Shown: positions 1-9,430 of the stretch, piece after piece
How the letters are laid out: the number at the start of each line of letters is the position of its first letter
Position numbering within the stretch: the first letter of the stretch is position 1
NCBI RefSeq assembly: GCF_001899075.1
Contig: NZ_MKVA01000011.1
Location: forward strand, 558,001 to 622,000
DNA: 64,000 nucleotides
Direction of reading: 5' to 3'
Origin: Devosia sp. 67-54
Lineage (GTDB): Bacteria; Pseudomonadota; Alphaproteobacteria; Rhizobiales; Devosiaceae
The notes under the pieces: model-generated
What the model saw: the letters and a program-made list of their open reading frames with translations, nothing else
What the model was told of the DNA's origin: nothing
Database searches by the model: none
Made by a program: the position numbers and the translations under genes

Positions 1-332
1 GGTCGTTCCTGCATATCGACGATGCGGCGGCAGCGGCCGCGGTCGCGGTGGAACGGGGCTCCGGCATCTACAATATCGTCGACGACGATCCGGCGCCCGT
101 GCATGTCTGGCTCCCGGCGCTCGCTGCCATGCTCGGCGCCAAGCCCCCGTTCCACGTGCCCGCATGGCTTGCCCGCCTCATCGCCGGAGAGCATTTGGTC
201 GTCATGATGACGCAGTCACGGGCCGGCTCGAACGCCAAGGCCAAACGCGAACTCGGCTGGTCGCCCCGCTATTCCTCCTGGCGCCAGGGCTTCGCCGGGA
301 TCATCAAGAACGAGATGCAGGCGGCCGGGTAG
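1..332 (+). CDS. NAD-dependent epimerase/dehydratase, C-terminal part (5' end outside window)
   Basis: The reading frame is open from base 3 and ends at 332, so only about 109 C-terminal residues are visible. They begin with SFLHIDDAA, the segment that in extended short-chain dehydrogenases follows the substrate loop (usually F-[IV]-H-[IV]-D-D), and continue with YNIVDDDPAP, typical of nucleotide-sugar epimerase-like proteins. The tail ELGWSPRYSSWRQGF matches the family's usual 'LGW.P....W..GF' ending. The Rossmann fold and YxxxK active site lie outside the window, so substrate and exact activity cannot be judged. Confidence 0.8.
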   Translation, partial: SFLHIDDAAAAAAVAVERGSGIYNIVDDDPAPVHVWLPALAAMLGAKPPFHVPAWLARLIAGEHLVVMMTQSRAGSNAKAKRELGWSPRYSSWRQGFAGIIKNEMQAAG

Positions 333-983
333 CGTTAGCTCTACGTCGGGAGAATTTATGCCGACGGCGCGATTCCGGTGATGGCGCCATGAGTAGCGCC
401 TGTGCTTGCGGATACATGGCTTTCCGCAGGCCAATAAGGTCGCGTCACTGCAATGGTTGTGCGTTGGACCGGCCCGCAGCACTGAGATGCGGAGCCTGCG
501 CGCGACGAGCGGCTGGCCATATCGCCATTACCTCAGAATGAGTTGGACAAGCCATCATTCTTTGCCTCGATCCAAGCTAGACACATAACCTATTGTTAAA
601 AAAGGAGTATTTCAAAAAAAATAAAAACGGATATCGTTAGTATTGACGAATTGTGGAGAGTGTGCCAGTAATTTTGCATGATGATGAGGCGGGTAGGGCA
701 GATAGGCCATGTGGCGGAGGCTGGTGGCCGGAGGGCCTCGCCTCGTCCGCCAGGACGTCGGCGCTACCCGTCTCCAGGCCAAGCAGCTGGGTATAAATAT
801 CAATATAAAACAAATGGATACAGACGATCGAGCGATCGCTATGGCCTCGTGGGCGGCGGTCGGGAATTGTCCTGTGGCCTGCTTGGACTGCGGGTTGAGA
901 TTTATTCGACGGACGGAGTAAGCAATTTCTCTCGGCTGCCGTTTCTATGCTCCGGCAGAGATTTCCTGAGAGGGCCAGGTCAT
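333..983. other. Gene-free stretch upstream of the ROK regulator gene
   Basis: About 650 bases with no convincing gene. Bases 541-680 and 780-830 are markedly richer in A and T than anything around them, including a run of A's near 598-625, which suits a promoter/leader region for the ROK regulator gene. The open frame of that gene extends upstream to 678, but the extension is low-complexity and arginine/glycine-rich without family similarity. I see no RNA gene or perfect long palindrome here. Confidence 0.5.
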
Positions 984-2231
984 ATGGGCAGACGGGCGCG
1001 CGACACCGGTGCAAGCCGCGTAAGGCAAGCCAAGGAACGGCTGGTGCTCAGCCATCTCCGGCGGCTGGGCGAGGCGTCGAAAAAGGAGCTGGCGGCCGCG
1101 GCCGGCCTGCCTGTGCAGACGACAGCGGATGCCATCGGCCTGCTGGAGTCCGACAAGCTCGTCTATCGGCGCGGCAAGCGGCTGGGCCAGGTGGGGCAAC
1201 CGTCGATCGTCTATGCCATCTCACCCAACGGCGTGTTCGGTCTCGGCCTGCATGTCACGCGGCAGCGGCAGGAACTGGCGCTGGTCGATTTCAACGGACA
1301 GATCACCAAGCGGCTCGTGGTCGAAGGGCATCTGCCCAAATTCGACGAGGTGATGGCGCTGGTGGACCGGGGGCTCGTCGAGTTTCCCGATGCTGACAGC
1401 CCGCGGCAGCGGTTTTCGGGGATCGGCGTGTCGCTGTCGCACGATCTCTGGTACCGGCCGGAACGTCATGCCCTGCCGCAGGACGTGCTGGCCGATTGGG
1501 ATGCGCACAGCCTCTCCAAGGAGATGGCGGCACGCTTCGACCTGCCGGTCTTCGTCGAGAACGATACGCGCGTCGCTGCCGTGGCCGAATATCTGCTCGG
1601 CGTAGGGCAGGACTTCCGGAACTTTCTGCTGGTGTCGATCGGTGCGCATATTTCGGGGGCGCTGGTGCTGGGCGGCAATCTCGAGACCGGCTCGCACGGC
1701 AATGCCGCTTCGCTCGGCGCGATACCGGTGGGGCCAAGTCGGCTGGCGCGCTCGCGCGATGCAGACGGGGTGCCGACCGGCGAGTTTCTCGGGGATCGCG
1801 CGTCGCTGTCGGGGCTGATGCGGCATCTGCAATTGCACGGCTTCACCATTCATGCCGTTTCCGATTTGCCCGACGCCATCGATCAGGCGCGCGGCATCGT
1901 GCAGGACTGGCTGGAAGATTGCGTGGCGGCGCTGGTCGAGGGACTGACCGCCTGCTTCGCCGTGATCGACGTCGAGGCGGTGATCATTGAAAGTCTGCTG
2001 CCGTCCTATCTGGTGCTCGAGATCGTCGAAAAGCTCGAGCAGCGGCTGAAGCGCGCCGAGCAGTTCGGCCTCACCGTGCCGGTCATCCGGCTCAGTCAAT
2101 TGGCGTCCGACGGCTCGCTCATCGGCAGCGCCGTGCTGCCCATCTACGAGCATTTTTCGCCGCGCAACGGCATCGCCGACGATGGCGACAAGGTACAGCG
2201 GCACCGACCCCGCAGGACGGGCAAGTCCTGA
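984..2231 (+). CDS. ROK-family transcriptional regulator
   Basis: A 415-residue protein with an N-terminal winged helix (about residues 15-65: VLSHLRRLGEASKKELAAAA, then a recognition helix) followed by a sugar-kinase-like ROK domain. VENDTRVAAVAE at about residue 190 is the conserved 'ENDxxxxAxxE' segment. The cysteine-rich zinc motif of classical ROK kinases is not seen and the N-terminal DxGxT phosphate loop is replaced by LVDFNGQI, so it is probably a sugar-responsive repressor rather than a kinase. The ATG at 984 was chosen because family similarity starts there. It lies 59 bases upstream of, and presumably controls, the following peptide-type ABC operon. Confidence 0.85.
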   Translation: MGRRARDTGASRVRQAKERLVLSHLRRLGEASKKELAAAAGLPVQTTADAIGLLESDKLVYRRGKRLGQVGQPSIVYAISPNGVFGLGLHVTRQRQELALVDFNGQITKRLVVEGHLPKFDEVMALVDRGLVEFPDADSPRQRFSGIGVSLSHDLWYRPERHALPQDVLADWDAHSLSKEMAARFDLPVFVENDTRVAAVAEYLLGVGQDFRNFLLVSIGAHISGALVLGGNLETGSHGNAASLGAIPVGPSRLARSRDADGVPTGEFLGDRASLSGLMRHLQLHGFTIHAVSDLPDAIDQARGIVQDWLEDCVAALVEGLTACFAVIDVEAVIIESLLPSYLVLEIVEKLEQRLKRAEQFGLTVPVIRLSQLASDGSLIGSAVLPIYEHFSPRNGIADDGDKVQRHRPRRTGKS

Positions 2232-2290
2232 GCAAAGGCGGCGCCCGAGGGAGCGGAACGCCGCAGCCACACCAAACTGGGAGGACTATC

Positions 2291-3886
2291 GTGAAGTTCC
2301 GTCGACTATTCAGGGCTGCCCTGCTGGGCGGCATGCTTGCAAGCGTGGCAGCGCTCGCCACAGCGCTGCCGGCACAGGCCGACAATACGCTACGGATCAA
2401 GATGACCGGATCGCTCGGCATCATCGATCCGGAACTGACCACGTCCACGCCAACGCGTGACATGGCCTATCTGGTCTGGGACACGCTCTTCGCGACCGAT
2501 GCGGACTACAAGGTCCAGCCGCAGATGGTGGGCAAGTATGCGATCAGCGACGATCAAAAAACCTACACACTGACCCTGCGCGATGGCCTGAAGTGGAGCG
2601 ACGGGACACCCGTCACTCCGGCGGACTGTATCGCTTCGCTCAAGCGCTGGATGGTCAAGGACAGCTTCGGCCGGCTGCTCGCCGGCGAACTCGACCATAT
2701 GGAAGCGGTCGACGACACCACCTTCAAGCTGGTGCTGAAAGAGCCATGGGGCATGACCTTGCAGGCCCTCGGCAAGCCCGGCGCCTATGTGCCCTTCATG
2801 ATGCCCCAGCGCATCGCCGATACGCCCGCCGACAAGGCGATTACCGAATATGTCGGCTCAGGCCCCTACATGATGAAGATGGACGAGTTCGCCCCCGGCA
2901 GCAAAGTCGTCTACGTCAAGAATCCCTACTACGTGCCTCGCGACGAGCCGGCGAGCTTCCTGGCCGGTGGCAAAGTCGCCAAGGTCGATCGCATCGAACG
3001 GATCGATTTCCCCGATGACGTCAGCGCCGTGAACGCGCTGCTCGCCGGCGAGATCGACTATATGGAAGGTGTGCCGCCCGACCTGTTGCCCACGATCGAG
3101 GCCAGCGACACGGCCGAGTGGTATATCCGCGACCATCTCGGCAAGAGCCTGCAGGTCGTGTTCAACTGGGCGCAGCCCCCCTTCAACAACGAGAAGGTCC
3201 GGCAGGCGGCGGTGATGGCCCTCAGCATGAAGGACATCCAGCAGGCCTATTTCGGCGACAACGACAAGCTCTATACGCTCTGCCCGGCGGTGTTCTTCTG
3301 CGGCGCGCCCTACGAGACCGACATCAACTCCGAACATGTGATGAAGCAGGATATCGAGGGCGCCAAGGCGTTGCTCAAGGAGGCCGGCTACAACAACGAG
3401 CCGGTGCTGGTGATCCATCCGACCGACGCCCAGGATGCCGACGCCTACATGACCGTCGCCGTGCAGAACCTGCGTGCTGCCGGCTTCAACGTCGAAGATT
3501 TTGCCACCGACACCGCAACGATGTTCTCGCGCCGGACCAACAACGGGCCGATCGCCGATGGCGGCTGGAGCGTGTTCTCCACCGGCTGGGGTGGCATCGA
3601 CATGATGAACCCGATCACCAACGTGTTCACCAAAGGCGCCTGCGACAAGGGCTGGTTCGGCTGGGCCTGCGACGACCAGTTGCAGCAGCTTTCGGCTGCC
3701 TATGTCAAAGCCGCGACGCCCGAAGAGCAGAAGGACATCGCGATCAAGCTGCAGGCTCGTATCTACGACGTGATCTCCTTCGTGCCGATGGGGCAGAACT
3801 ACATCGTGGTGGGCCGGTCCAAGAAGCTCAGCGGCCTCATCGACGGTGCTGTCTCGACTTTCTGGAACGTTTCCAAGAGCGACTGA
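2291..3886 (+). CDS. ABC transporter substrate-binding protein, family 5 (peptide/nickel type)
   Basis: 531 residues, start GTG preceded by GGGAGGAC. Residues 1-30 are a Sec signal peptide ending LPAQA, followed by a mature SBP_bac_5 protein: YTLTLRDGLKWSDGTPVT (around residue 92) is the family signature, and a PFNNEKVRQAAVMAL segment (near 297) is the second conserved block. It binds an oligopeptide, oligosaccharide or similar ligand in the periplasm and feeds the permeases encoded next. The ROK regulator upstream hints at a sugar-derived ligand, but that is inference. A strong stem-loop lies directly behind the gene. Confidence 0.93.
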   Translation: MKFRRLFRAALLGGMLASVAALATALPAQADNTLRIKMTGSLGIIDPELTTSTPTRDMAYLVWDTLFATDADYKVQPQMVGKYAISDDQKTYTLTLRDGLKWSDGTPVTPADCIASLKRWMVKDSFGRLLAGELDHMEAVDDTTFKLVLKEPWGMTLQALGKPGAYVPFMMPQRIADTPADKAITEYVGSGPYMMKMDEFAPGSKVVYVKNPYYVPRDEPASFLAGGKVAKVDRIERIDFPDDVSAVNALLAGEIDYMEGVPPDLLPTIEASDTAEWYIRDHLGKSLQVVFNWAQPPFNNEKVRQAAVMALSMKDIQQAYFGDNDKLYTLCPAVFFCGAPYETDINSEHVMKQDIEGAKALLKEAGYNNEPVLVIHPTDAQDADAYMTVAVQNLRAAGFNVEDFATDTATMFSRRTNNGPIADGGWSVFSTGWGGIDMMNPITNVFTKGACDKGWFGWACDDQLQQLSAAYVKAATPEEQKDIAIKLQARIYDVISFVPMGQNYIVVGRSKKLSGLIDGAVSTFWNVSKSD

Positions 3887-3905
3887 TCGCGTCAGCCCAT
3901 GGGAT

Positions 3906-3931
3906 CGGCGCCGGGCCTTGGCCCGGCGCCG
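3906..3931 (+). promoter_or_regulatory. Stem-loop between SBP and permease genes
   Basis: Perfect 12-base-pair GC stem: CGGCGCCGGGCC (3906-3917), TT, then its reverse complement (3920-3931). No T-run follows, so it is more likely an mRNA-stabilising or partially attenuating intercistronic hairpin that keeps binding-protein mRNA above permease mRNA, as known for several binding-protein-dependent operons. It also argues against translation of the permease starting at 3899. Confidence 0.6.
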
Positions 3932-3949
3932 TCGATACAGGAACACCAG

Positions 3950-4891
3950 ATGCTCAGATATGTCGGCCTGCGGCTGCTCTCGACCATACCGGTACTGGCC
4001 TTCGTGCTGTTGCTTGCCTTCTTCCTGCTGCATCTGGCGCCGGGTGACCCCGCCGCGCTGATCGCCGGCGACAGCGCTACGCCGGCGCAGGTCGAGGCGA
4101 TCCGGGCGCAACTGCATCTCAACGAACCGCTGTCCACACAGCTCTGGATCTGGCTCATCGATCTCGCGCATTTCGATCTCGGCCGATCGGTATTCTCCAA
4201 TCTGCCGGTGACGCAGCTCATCGCGCAGCGCTTCGAGCCGACGCTGATGCTGGCGATCTCCACCACCATCCTTGCTGTGCTCTTGGCGGTGCCGCTCGGG
4301 GTGATCGCTGCCTATCGGGCTCGCACCGGCATCGACCGCGGTGTCATCGTGCTGGCCGTCGCCGGCTATTCGGTGCCGGTCTTCGTCATCGGCTACTGCC
4401 TGATTTTTGTCTTCGCGGTGCAGCTCCATTGGCTACCGGTCCAGGGCTACAAGCCGCTCGCCGAAGGCCTTGGCGGCACATTGCGCAGCCTCGTCCTGCC
4501 GACCGTCGCGCTGGCGCTGCTGTATGTCGGCCTCATCGCCCGCGTGACCCGTGCCACCATGCTCGAAGTGCTGGACGAGGACTACATCCGGACGGCGCGA
4601 GCCAAAGGGGCGCTGACGCTACGGGTGCTGTGCATCCACGCGCTGAAAAATGCCGGGCCTCCCATCGTTACCGTAATTGGCATCGGCTTTGCCTCGCTCA
4701 TCGGTGGTGTCGTGGTAACTGAAACGGTGTTCAATATTCCGGGGTTGGGGCGGCTTACTGCCGAGGCGGTATTGCGGCGCGACTATCCCCTGGTGCAGGG
4801 CATGCTCCTGACCTTCGCGGTGATGCTGGTTGCTATCAATCTGGTGGTCGACCTCACCTATCCGTTGTTCGATCCGCGTATCCGGTACTGA
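3950..4891 (+). CDS. ABC transporter permease, DppB/OppB type
   Basis: 313-residue inner-membrane protein. It starts MLRYVGLRLLSTIPVLAFVL, the classical DppB N-terminus with transmembrane helix 1, followed by FFLLHLAPGDPA, the conserved 'APGDP' periplasmic segment, and about five more helices. The cytoplasmic EAA loop is RTARAKG (near residue 214), which docks on the ATPases. The ATG at 3950 is preferred over the in-frame ATG at 3899 because the latter lies before a hairpin and adds residues unlike the family. It pairs with the DppC-type permease that starts 5 bases after its stop. Confidence 0.93.
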   Translation: MLRYVGLRLLSTIPVLAFVLLLAFFLLHLAPGDPAALIAGDSATPAQVEAIRAQLHLNEPLSTQLWIWLIDLAHFDLGRSVFSNLPVTQLIAQRFEPTLMLAISTTILAVLLAVPLGVIAAYRARTGIDRGVIVLAVAGYSVPVFVIGYCLIFVFAVQLHWLPVQGYKPLAEGLGGTLRSLVLPTVALALLYVGLIARVTRATMLEVLDEDYIRTARAKGALTLRVLCIHALKNAGPPIVTVIGIGFASLIGGVVVTETVFNIPGLGRLTAEAVLRRDYPLVQGMLLTFAVMLVAINLVVDLTYPLFDPRIRY

Positions 4892-4896
4892 CCCCG

Positions 4897-5766
4897 ATGG
4901 CTCTCGTCTCCGCAACCGGCCCCGTCGATGCAGAAGCAACGAGACGTCGGCTTCCCGGCAATGCCGCGACCCATGTCGCGCTTGGCATCGTCGCGGTGTA
5001 TGTGCTGCTCGCCGTTGTTTCGCCGCTGGTGCTGGGCGACTACATCAGCGTGCATCCGGCCACGCGCCTGAAGCCACCCAGCGCGACCTTCTGGTTCGGC
5101 ACCGATCAGCTCGGTCGCGGCATTTTCGAGCGCACACTGGTAGGCACCGGCAATTCGCTGCTGGTGGGGGCCTGCGTTGCGTTGCTTGCGACGCTGATCG
5201 GCGGCGGCATCGGGCTTGTCGCCGGCTATTTCCGCACCGGCGAATGGGTGATCATGCGCCTCATGGACGGGCTTATGGCCGTGCCGAGCGTGCTGCTGGC
5301 CATCGCGCTGGCGTCGCTGCTCGGAGCGGGATTGACCACGGTCATCATTGCTATCGCCGTCCCCGAAATCCCCCGCATGGTCCGTCTCGTGCGCTCGGTG
5401 GTGCTGGCGCTGAGGCAGCAGCCCTACGTGCTTGCGGCGATCTCGATCGGCACGCGACCGGCCAAGATCCTGTTCCGGCACATTCTGCCCAATGCGGTTG
5501 GGGCGCTGACGGTGCAGGCGACCTATGTCTGCGCCTCTGCCATCATCACCGAATCGATCCTCAGCTTCCTCGGTATCGGCTCGACGCCGGATTCGCCGAG
5601 CTGGGGCAGCATCATGGCCTATGGACGGCCGTATTTTCAGGTAAGCCCGTGGATGATCCTGTTTCCGGGCGTCTTCCTGTCGGTGCTGGTGCTGACCATC
5701 AACATCCTCGGCGATGGGCTGCGCGACATGCTCGATCCCCGTCTGCGGCGCGGAGCGACGCTGTGA
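4897..5766 (+). CDS. ABC transporter permease, DppC/OppC type
   Basis: 289 residues, six predicted membrane helices. The periplasmic signature [19 protein letters not shown] (near residue 66) is the family's 'FGTDxxGRDxxSR' block, and the cytoplasmic loop [20 protein letters not shown] is the EAA motif. It forms the translocation pore with the upstream DppB-type subunit. Its stop codon overlaps the GTG start of the first ATPase by four bases, showing translational coupling in a five-gene transporter operon. Confidence 0.93.
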   Translation: MALVSATGPVDAEATRRRLPGNAATHVALGIVAVYVLLAVVSPLVLGDYISVHPATRLKPPSATFWFGTDQLGRGIFERTLVGTGNSLLVGACVALLATLIGGGIGLVAGYFRTGEWVIMRLMDGLMAVPSVLLAIALASLLGAGLTTVIIAIAVPEIPRMVRLVRSVVLALRQQPYVLAAISIGTRPAKILFRHILPNAVGALTVQATYVCASAIITESILSFLGIGSTPDSPSWGSIMAYGRPYFQVSPWMILFPGVFLSVLVLTINILGDGLRDMLDPRLRRGATL

Positions 5767-6776
5767 CGGCGCCGGTGCTGCAGGTCGAGAACCTTGGCGT
5801 CTCGTTCGGAGTGGAGCCCAACGCGCTGCACGCGGTACGCGAGGTATCGTTTTCGCTGTCGGCCGGCGAGACCCTGTGTCTCGTGGGCGAAAGCGGCTCG
5901 GGCAAGAGTGTCACGGCGCTGGCGCTGCTCAATCTGCTGCCGCCCCGGTCGGCGCGCATCAGCGCCAGCCGGCTGGCGCTTGAGGGACGCTCGCTGCTCG
6001 GGCTCGGCGAACGCGAGCTGTCGCATATCCGCGGCAAGGCCATCTCGATGATCTTCCAGGATCCGATGAGCTCGCTCAATCCGGCGCTGACGGTTGGCTA
6101 CCAGCTCGCCGAGGCGGTGCGATTGCACGGTCCCGTGTCCGCAGCCGCGGCCCGGCGCGACGCCCTCGCGATCCTCGACAAGGTACGCATTCCAGACGCG
6201 GCCCGGCGGTTGGACGAATATCCGCACCAGCTTTCGGGCGGCATGCGGCAGCGGGTGATGATCGCCATGGCGCTGGCGTGCCGGCCGCGCGTGCTGATCG
6301 CCGACGAGCCGACCACCGCGCTCGACGTGACGGTACAGGCGCAGATCCTTGAGCTCATCGGCGACCTAAAGGCGGACTTCGGCACGGCAGTGCTGTTCAT
6401 CACCCATGATCTCGGCGTCGTCGCCGAAATCGCCGACCGGGTCGCGGTGATGTATGCCGGCCGTATCGTCGAGGAGGGCGAGGTCAGTCAGATCTTCGAC
6501 GATCCCGCGCACGGCTACACGCATGGCCTGTTGAGCACGCTCGCCGTCGCCAACCGTCATGCGCAGCGGCTGCCGGAAATTCCCGGCAGCACGCCGCGCA
6601 TCCTTGGCGCCGATATGGGCTGCAGCTTTGCGCCGCGCTGTGCATTCGCCGAACCGCAATGCCGCACCATGGAGTTGCACATGGCCGAGATCGCACCGGG
6701 GCATGTGACGCGCTGCCGCCGCGCCGCCATCGTGCGCGGCGCCAAATCCGAAGCAGGGCATCTGGCGCATGGCTGA
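5763..6776 (+). CDS. ABC transporter ATP-binding protein, DppD type
   Basis: 337 residues from a GTG at 5763 that overlaps the permease stop. Walker A GESGSGKS, signature LSGGMRQR, Walker [13 protein letters not shown] and the switch histidine in FITHDLG are all intact. The C-terminal oligopeptide-transporter extension carries the cysteine pattern [15 protein letters not shown], which in this family can bind an iron-sulfur cluster. It works as a heterodimer with the ATPase encoded next, whose start overlaps this gene by eight bases. Confidence 0.93.
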   Translation: MTAPVLQVENLGVSFGVEPNALHAVREVSFSLSAGETLCLVGESGSGKSVTALALLNLLPPRSARISASRLALEGRSLLGLGERELSHIRGKAISMIFQDPMSSLNPALTVGYQLAEAVRLHGPVSAAAARRDALAILDKVRIPDAARRLDEYPHQLSGGMRQRVMIAMALACRPRVLIADEPTTALDVTVQAQILELIGDLKADFGTAVLFITHDLGVVAEIADRVAVMYAGRIVEEGEVSQIFDDPAHGYTHGLLSTLAVANRHAQRLPEIPGSTPRILGADMGCSFAPRCAFAEPQCRTMELHMAEIAPGHVTRCRRAAIVRGAKSEAGHLAHG

Positions 6777-7737
6777 GACGATTCCGATTCTCGAAGGGCG
6801 CGACCTGGTGCAGCACTACAAGGTCGCGGGCAACCGCACCGTGCAGGCGGTAGATGGGGTTTCGCTCACGCTGCACGAGGGCGAAACGCTGGCTTTGGTG
6901 GGTGAAAGCGGCTGCGGCAAGTCCACGCTGTCACGGTTGATGATGTGCCTTGAAAGCCCGACCTCCGGTCAGGTGCTGCTCGAGGGCAAGGAACTCACCG
7001 CGCTGCGGCCGGCGGCCTTGCGCGAGCATCGCCAGCGCCTGCAGATGGTGTTTCAGGACCCCTATGCCAGTCTCGATCCGCGCATGAGTGCGGTCGAGAT
7101 CGTGCGCGAGCCGCTCGACAACTACGGCATCGGCGCGCGGCAGGACCGCAACGAGATGGCACTGTCGCTCATCCGTCGTGTCGCGCTGTCGCCCGACTAC
7201 GCCAATCGCTATCCGCACGAATTGTCGGGTGGCCAGCGGCAGCGGCTCGGCATCGCACGGGCTTTGGCGCTGAGGCCGCGCGTGCTGATCGCCGACGAGC
7301 CGGTTTCGGCGCTCGATGTGTCGATCCAGGCGCAGGTGATCAATCTGCTTGCCGATATCCAGGCCGAGCAGCGGCTCGCCATTTTGTTCGTGTCGCACGA
7401 CATCGGCATCGTTGCGCATCTGAGCGAGCGGGTGGCAGTGATGTATCTGGGCCGCATCGTCGAAAGCGGCCCCACTGCGGCAGTGCTCGACAATCCGCGC
7501 CATCCTTATGCCCAGGCCCTGCTCGATGCGGTGCCGGTGCACCATCCGCGGCTGCGCCGGCGTCGAACGCTCGTGGCCGGCGACCTGCCGAGCCCGGTCA
7601 ACCCACCCAGTGGTTGCCGTTTCCACCCGCGCTGTCCGCTGGCGGTCGAACGCTGTCGCAGCGAGGTGCCAGCATTGCGCTCACTTTCCGGCGGCCGGCA
7701 GATCGCCTGCCACCTTGTATCCGACAGCAACAATTGA
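6769..7737 (+). CDS. ABC transporter ATP-binding protein, DppF type
   Basis: 322 residues, second ATPase of the importer. Walker A GESGCGKST, signature LSGGQRQR, Walker B LIADEPVSALD and FVSHDIG are intact, and the C-terminus has the matching cysteine-containing motif GCRFHPRCPLAVERC. It completes the set SBP-DppB-DppC-DppD-DppF, so this operon is self-sufficient. An alpha/beta hydrolase gene follows after eight bases and is probably cotranscribed. Confidence 0.93.
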   Translation: MAETIPILEGRDLVQHYKVAGNRTVQAVDGVSLTLHEGETLALVGESGCGKSTLSRLMMCLESPTSGQVLLEGKELTALRPAALREHRQRLQMVFQDPYASLDPRMSAVEIVREPLDNYGIGARQDRNEMALSLIRRVALSPDYANRYPHELSGGQRQRLGIARALALRPRVLIADEPVSALDVSIQAQVINLLADIQAEQRLAILFVSHDIGIVAHLSERVAVMYLGRIVESGPTAAVLDNPRHPYAQALLDAVPVHHPRLRRRRTLVAGDLPSPVNPPSGCRFHPRCPLAVERCRSEVPALRSLSGGRQIACHLVSDSNN

Positions 7738-7745
7738 GTCGTTCA

Positions 7746-8456
7746 ATGAGCAAAGACGTTCCTCTCGTCCTGGTCCCGGGCCTCTTGGCCGATCGCACCA
7801 CCTGGCGCGCGCAGATCGCCTATTTCGAGGATCGATACGAGATGATCGTGCCGACCGAGCATTATCGCGAGCCGACCATCGCGGCGATGGCGGATCATCT
7901 GCTCGAGGTGTTGCCGGAGCGCTTCGCGCTGGTGGGCTGGTCGATGGGCGGCTACATCTCGTTTGAGATCATGCGCAAGGCGGCGAGCCGGGTGACGCGG
8001 CTTGCCCTGGTCAGCACGTCCGCGCGCAATGACGCGCCGGAGAATGCGCAGTCGCGTTACGAGTCCATTCGTGTGGCGCGAGAGCAGGGGCCGGCGGTCG
8101 CCTGGCGTGACAAGCTGGGACAGGTCTTTCACCGCCCCGACAAACTGCCGCCCGACTATGTCGCCGAGCTTGCCGCCATGAACGATCGACTTGGCGCTGA
8201 CATCTATGAAAGCCAGCAGAAGGCGATCATGTCGCGCCCCGACCGCCGCGATGTGCTGGCTTCCATTACATGTCCGACGATCATCATCTGCGGTACGCAT
8301 GACCGTTGGACACCGCCGATTTACTCGTGGGAGATCGCTTCGGGAGTGGTCGGATCCGAGTTACACCTCATTGCCGAATGCAGTCACTGCTCGCCGATCG
8401 AGGATCCGGCTTCCGTCAATGCGCTGCTCCGGGGATGGCTCCAGCGGTCTGCATGA
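7746..8456 (+). CDS. Alpha/beta-fold hydrolase
   Basis: 236 residues without a signal peptide. The nucleophile elbow is GWSMGGY with Ser66. A GTHDRWTPP segment supplies a likely catalytic aspartate and ECSHCSPIEDP the catalytic histidine. The LVLVPGLLADRTTW start forms the oxyanion region of small esterases/peptidases. The ATG at 7746 was chosen because similarity begins there and the longer frame reads through the transporter gene. As last gene of the importer operon it may hydrolyse the imported compound (an ester, amide or lactone), but the substrate cannot be told from sequence. Confidence 0.85.
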   Translation: MSKDVPLVLVPGLLADRTTWRAQIAYFEDRYEMIVPTEHYREPTIAAMADHLLEVLPERFALVGWSMGGYISFEIMRKAASRVTRLALVSTSARNDAPENAQSRYESIRVAREQGPAVAWRDKLGQVFHRPDKLPPDYVAELAAMNDRLGADIYESQQKAIMSRPDRRDVLASITCPTIIICGTHDRWTPPIYSWEIASGVVGSELHLIAECSHCSPIEDPASVNALLRGWLQRSA

Positions 8457-8595
8457 CTACCAATGACCCGGCGACGGAGGAGGATTGAGACGTCGCTTTC
8501 GGCAGGGCAACAAGACGCTTATTTCCGCTGGTAGAAGTATTTTCTAGCGCATGAGGCGAGCGCGACTGGTGCAATTCCGGCGGCGTATTGCCGCT

Positions 8596-9321
8596 TCACA
8601 CGCTCGCCGGCTCCAGGGCTGCATCATGCCGTGCGATGCGGGCGGCGGCAGTGGGGTCGCCGGCGTTGACGAGGCCGGTCAGCCGCTGCGCGCGGCTGGG
8701 AGTCAGCCATCCAGACCACGCATCGAGTTCGGGCGCCGCATCCGCCAGCAGGCTGCGGACGGTGGTGGCGACGAGAGAGGCGACGAACGCATTGCTCGTG
8801 GCGGCTCCGAGTTCGACCAGGAACCTGGCCCGCGCCTCGACGCTGCTGTCGCCGGCATGGAGCGCCGTTTGGGCCAGATTCTTCGCAGCGCGATGCGCCG
8901 CTGCCATTTCGGCTGCGCCGGGGAGGGCAACAGCGAGGGTGCCCAGCAGCTCACTGGTCACCGAATGACCGTTGGCGCGGCGCAGCCAGGCGATGACGTC
9001 GGCGTCGAACACGTTCCACAGCGTCCGCGGCAGCACCAGCGTGCCGCGCCGCCGCTTGGTCTCGAGGATGCCCTTGGCCACGAGCCCCTTGACGGATTCG
9101 CGCAGCGCCGTGCGGCTGACCCCCAGCTCATGGCTCAGCGCCTCCTCATTGGGCAGGATGCTGCCCTCGGGATAGGCGCCGGAAACGATGGCGGCAAAGA
9201 TCTGGCGCGACACCAGCCGGTGGAGGTCCTCCTGATCGCCACGTACGGCATGCAGCGCTACGTCCGTGCTCGGACGCGCACGGTGCAGCGGGATCGGGTC
9301 GGGTCGCCGATAAACAGTCAC
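8596..9321 (-). CDS. GntR-family regulator (FadR subfamily)
   Basis: About 241 residues from the GTG at 9321, where GntR similarity begins; the frame stays open to 9468. The winged helix reads LHRLVSRQIFAAIVSGAYPE, then LSHELGVSRTALRESVKGLV as recognition region, then RRGTLVLPRT. The C-terminal all-helical ligand domain is FadR-like. It is divergent from the GDSL-esterase gene, and a palindrome at 9366-9380 in the shared intergenic region fits the GT-N3-AC operator type of this subfamily. It probably represses the esterase/sugar-importer operon until an acid or sugar ligand appears (inference). Confidence 0.87.
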   Translation of the reverse strand: MTVYRRPDPIPLHRARPSTDVALHAVRGDQEDLHRLVSRQIFAAIVSGAYPEGSILPNEEALSHELGVSRTALRESVKGLVAKGILETKRRRGTLVLPRTLWNVFDADVIAWLRRANGHSVTSELLGTLAVALPGAAEMAAAHRAAKNLAQTALHAGDSSVEARARFLVELGAATSNAFVASLVATTVRSLLADAAPELDAWSGWLTPSRAQRLTGLVNAGDPTAAARIARHDAALEPASV

Positions 9322-9365
9322 CGGGAAAGCCCTTCGGAGAGCATGCAAAGCCGTTGAGTTAGATA

Positions 9366-9380
9366 ATAGGTAAGACCTAT
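9366..9380. promoter_or_regulatory. Probable GntR operator
   Basis: Perfect palindrome ATAGGT-AAG-ACCTAT between the divergent GntR and esterase genes. The GT-N3-AC core is the spacing expected for FadR-subfamily GntR regulators, so it is the obvious operator for the adjacent regulator. A related, more widely spaced CCTAT...ATAGG pair occurs before the importer genes. Confidence 0.6.
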
Positions 9381-9430
9381 ACAGGAGCCACAAGCCGATT
9401 TGCAACTGAGTGCTGTCGGCCGGAGGGACA

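Noticed and set aside
820-845. Repeated GATCG/GCGATCGC palindromes near a TATAAA-like stretch
   Set aside because: Short, common palindromes with no symmetric arrangement; not enough to call an operator.
678-983. In-frame N-terminal extension of the ROK gene to 678
   Set aside because: The extension has no similarity and starts in an AT-rich leader; the ATG at 984 immediately precedes the helix-turn-helix.
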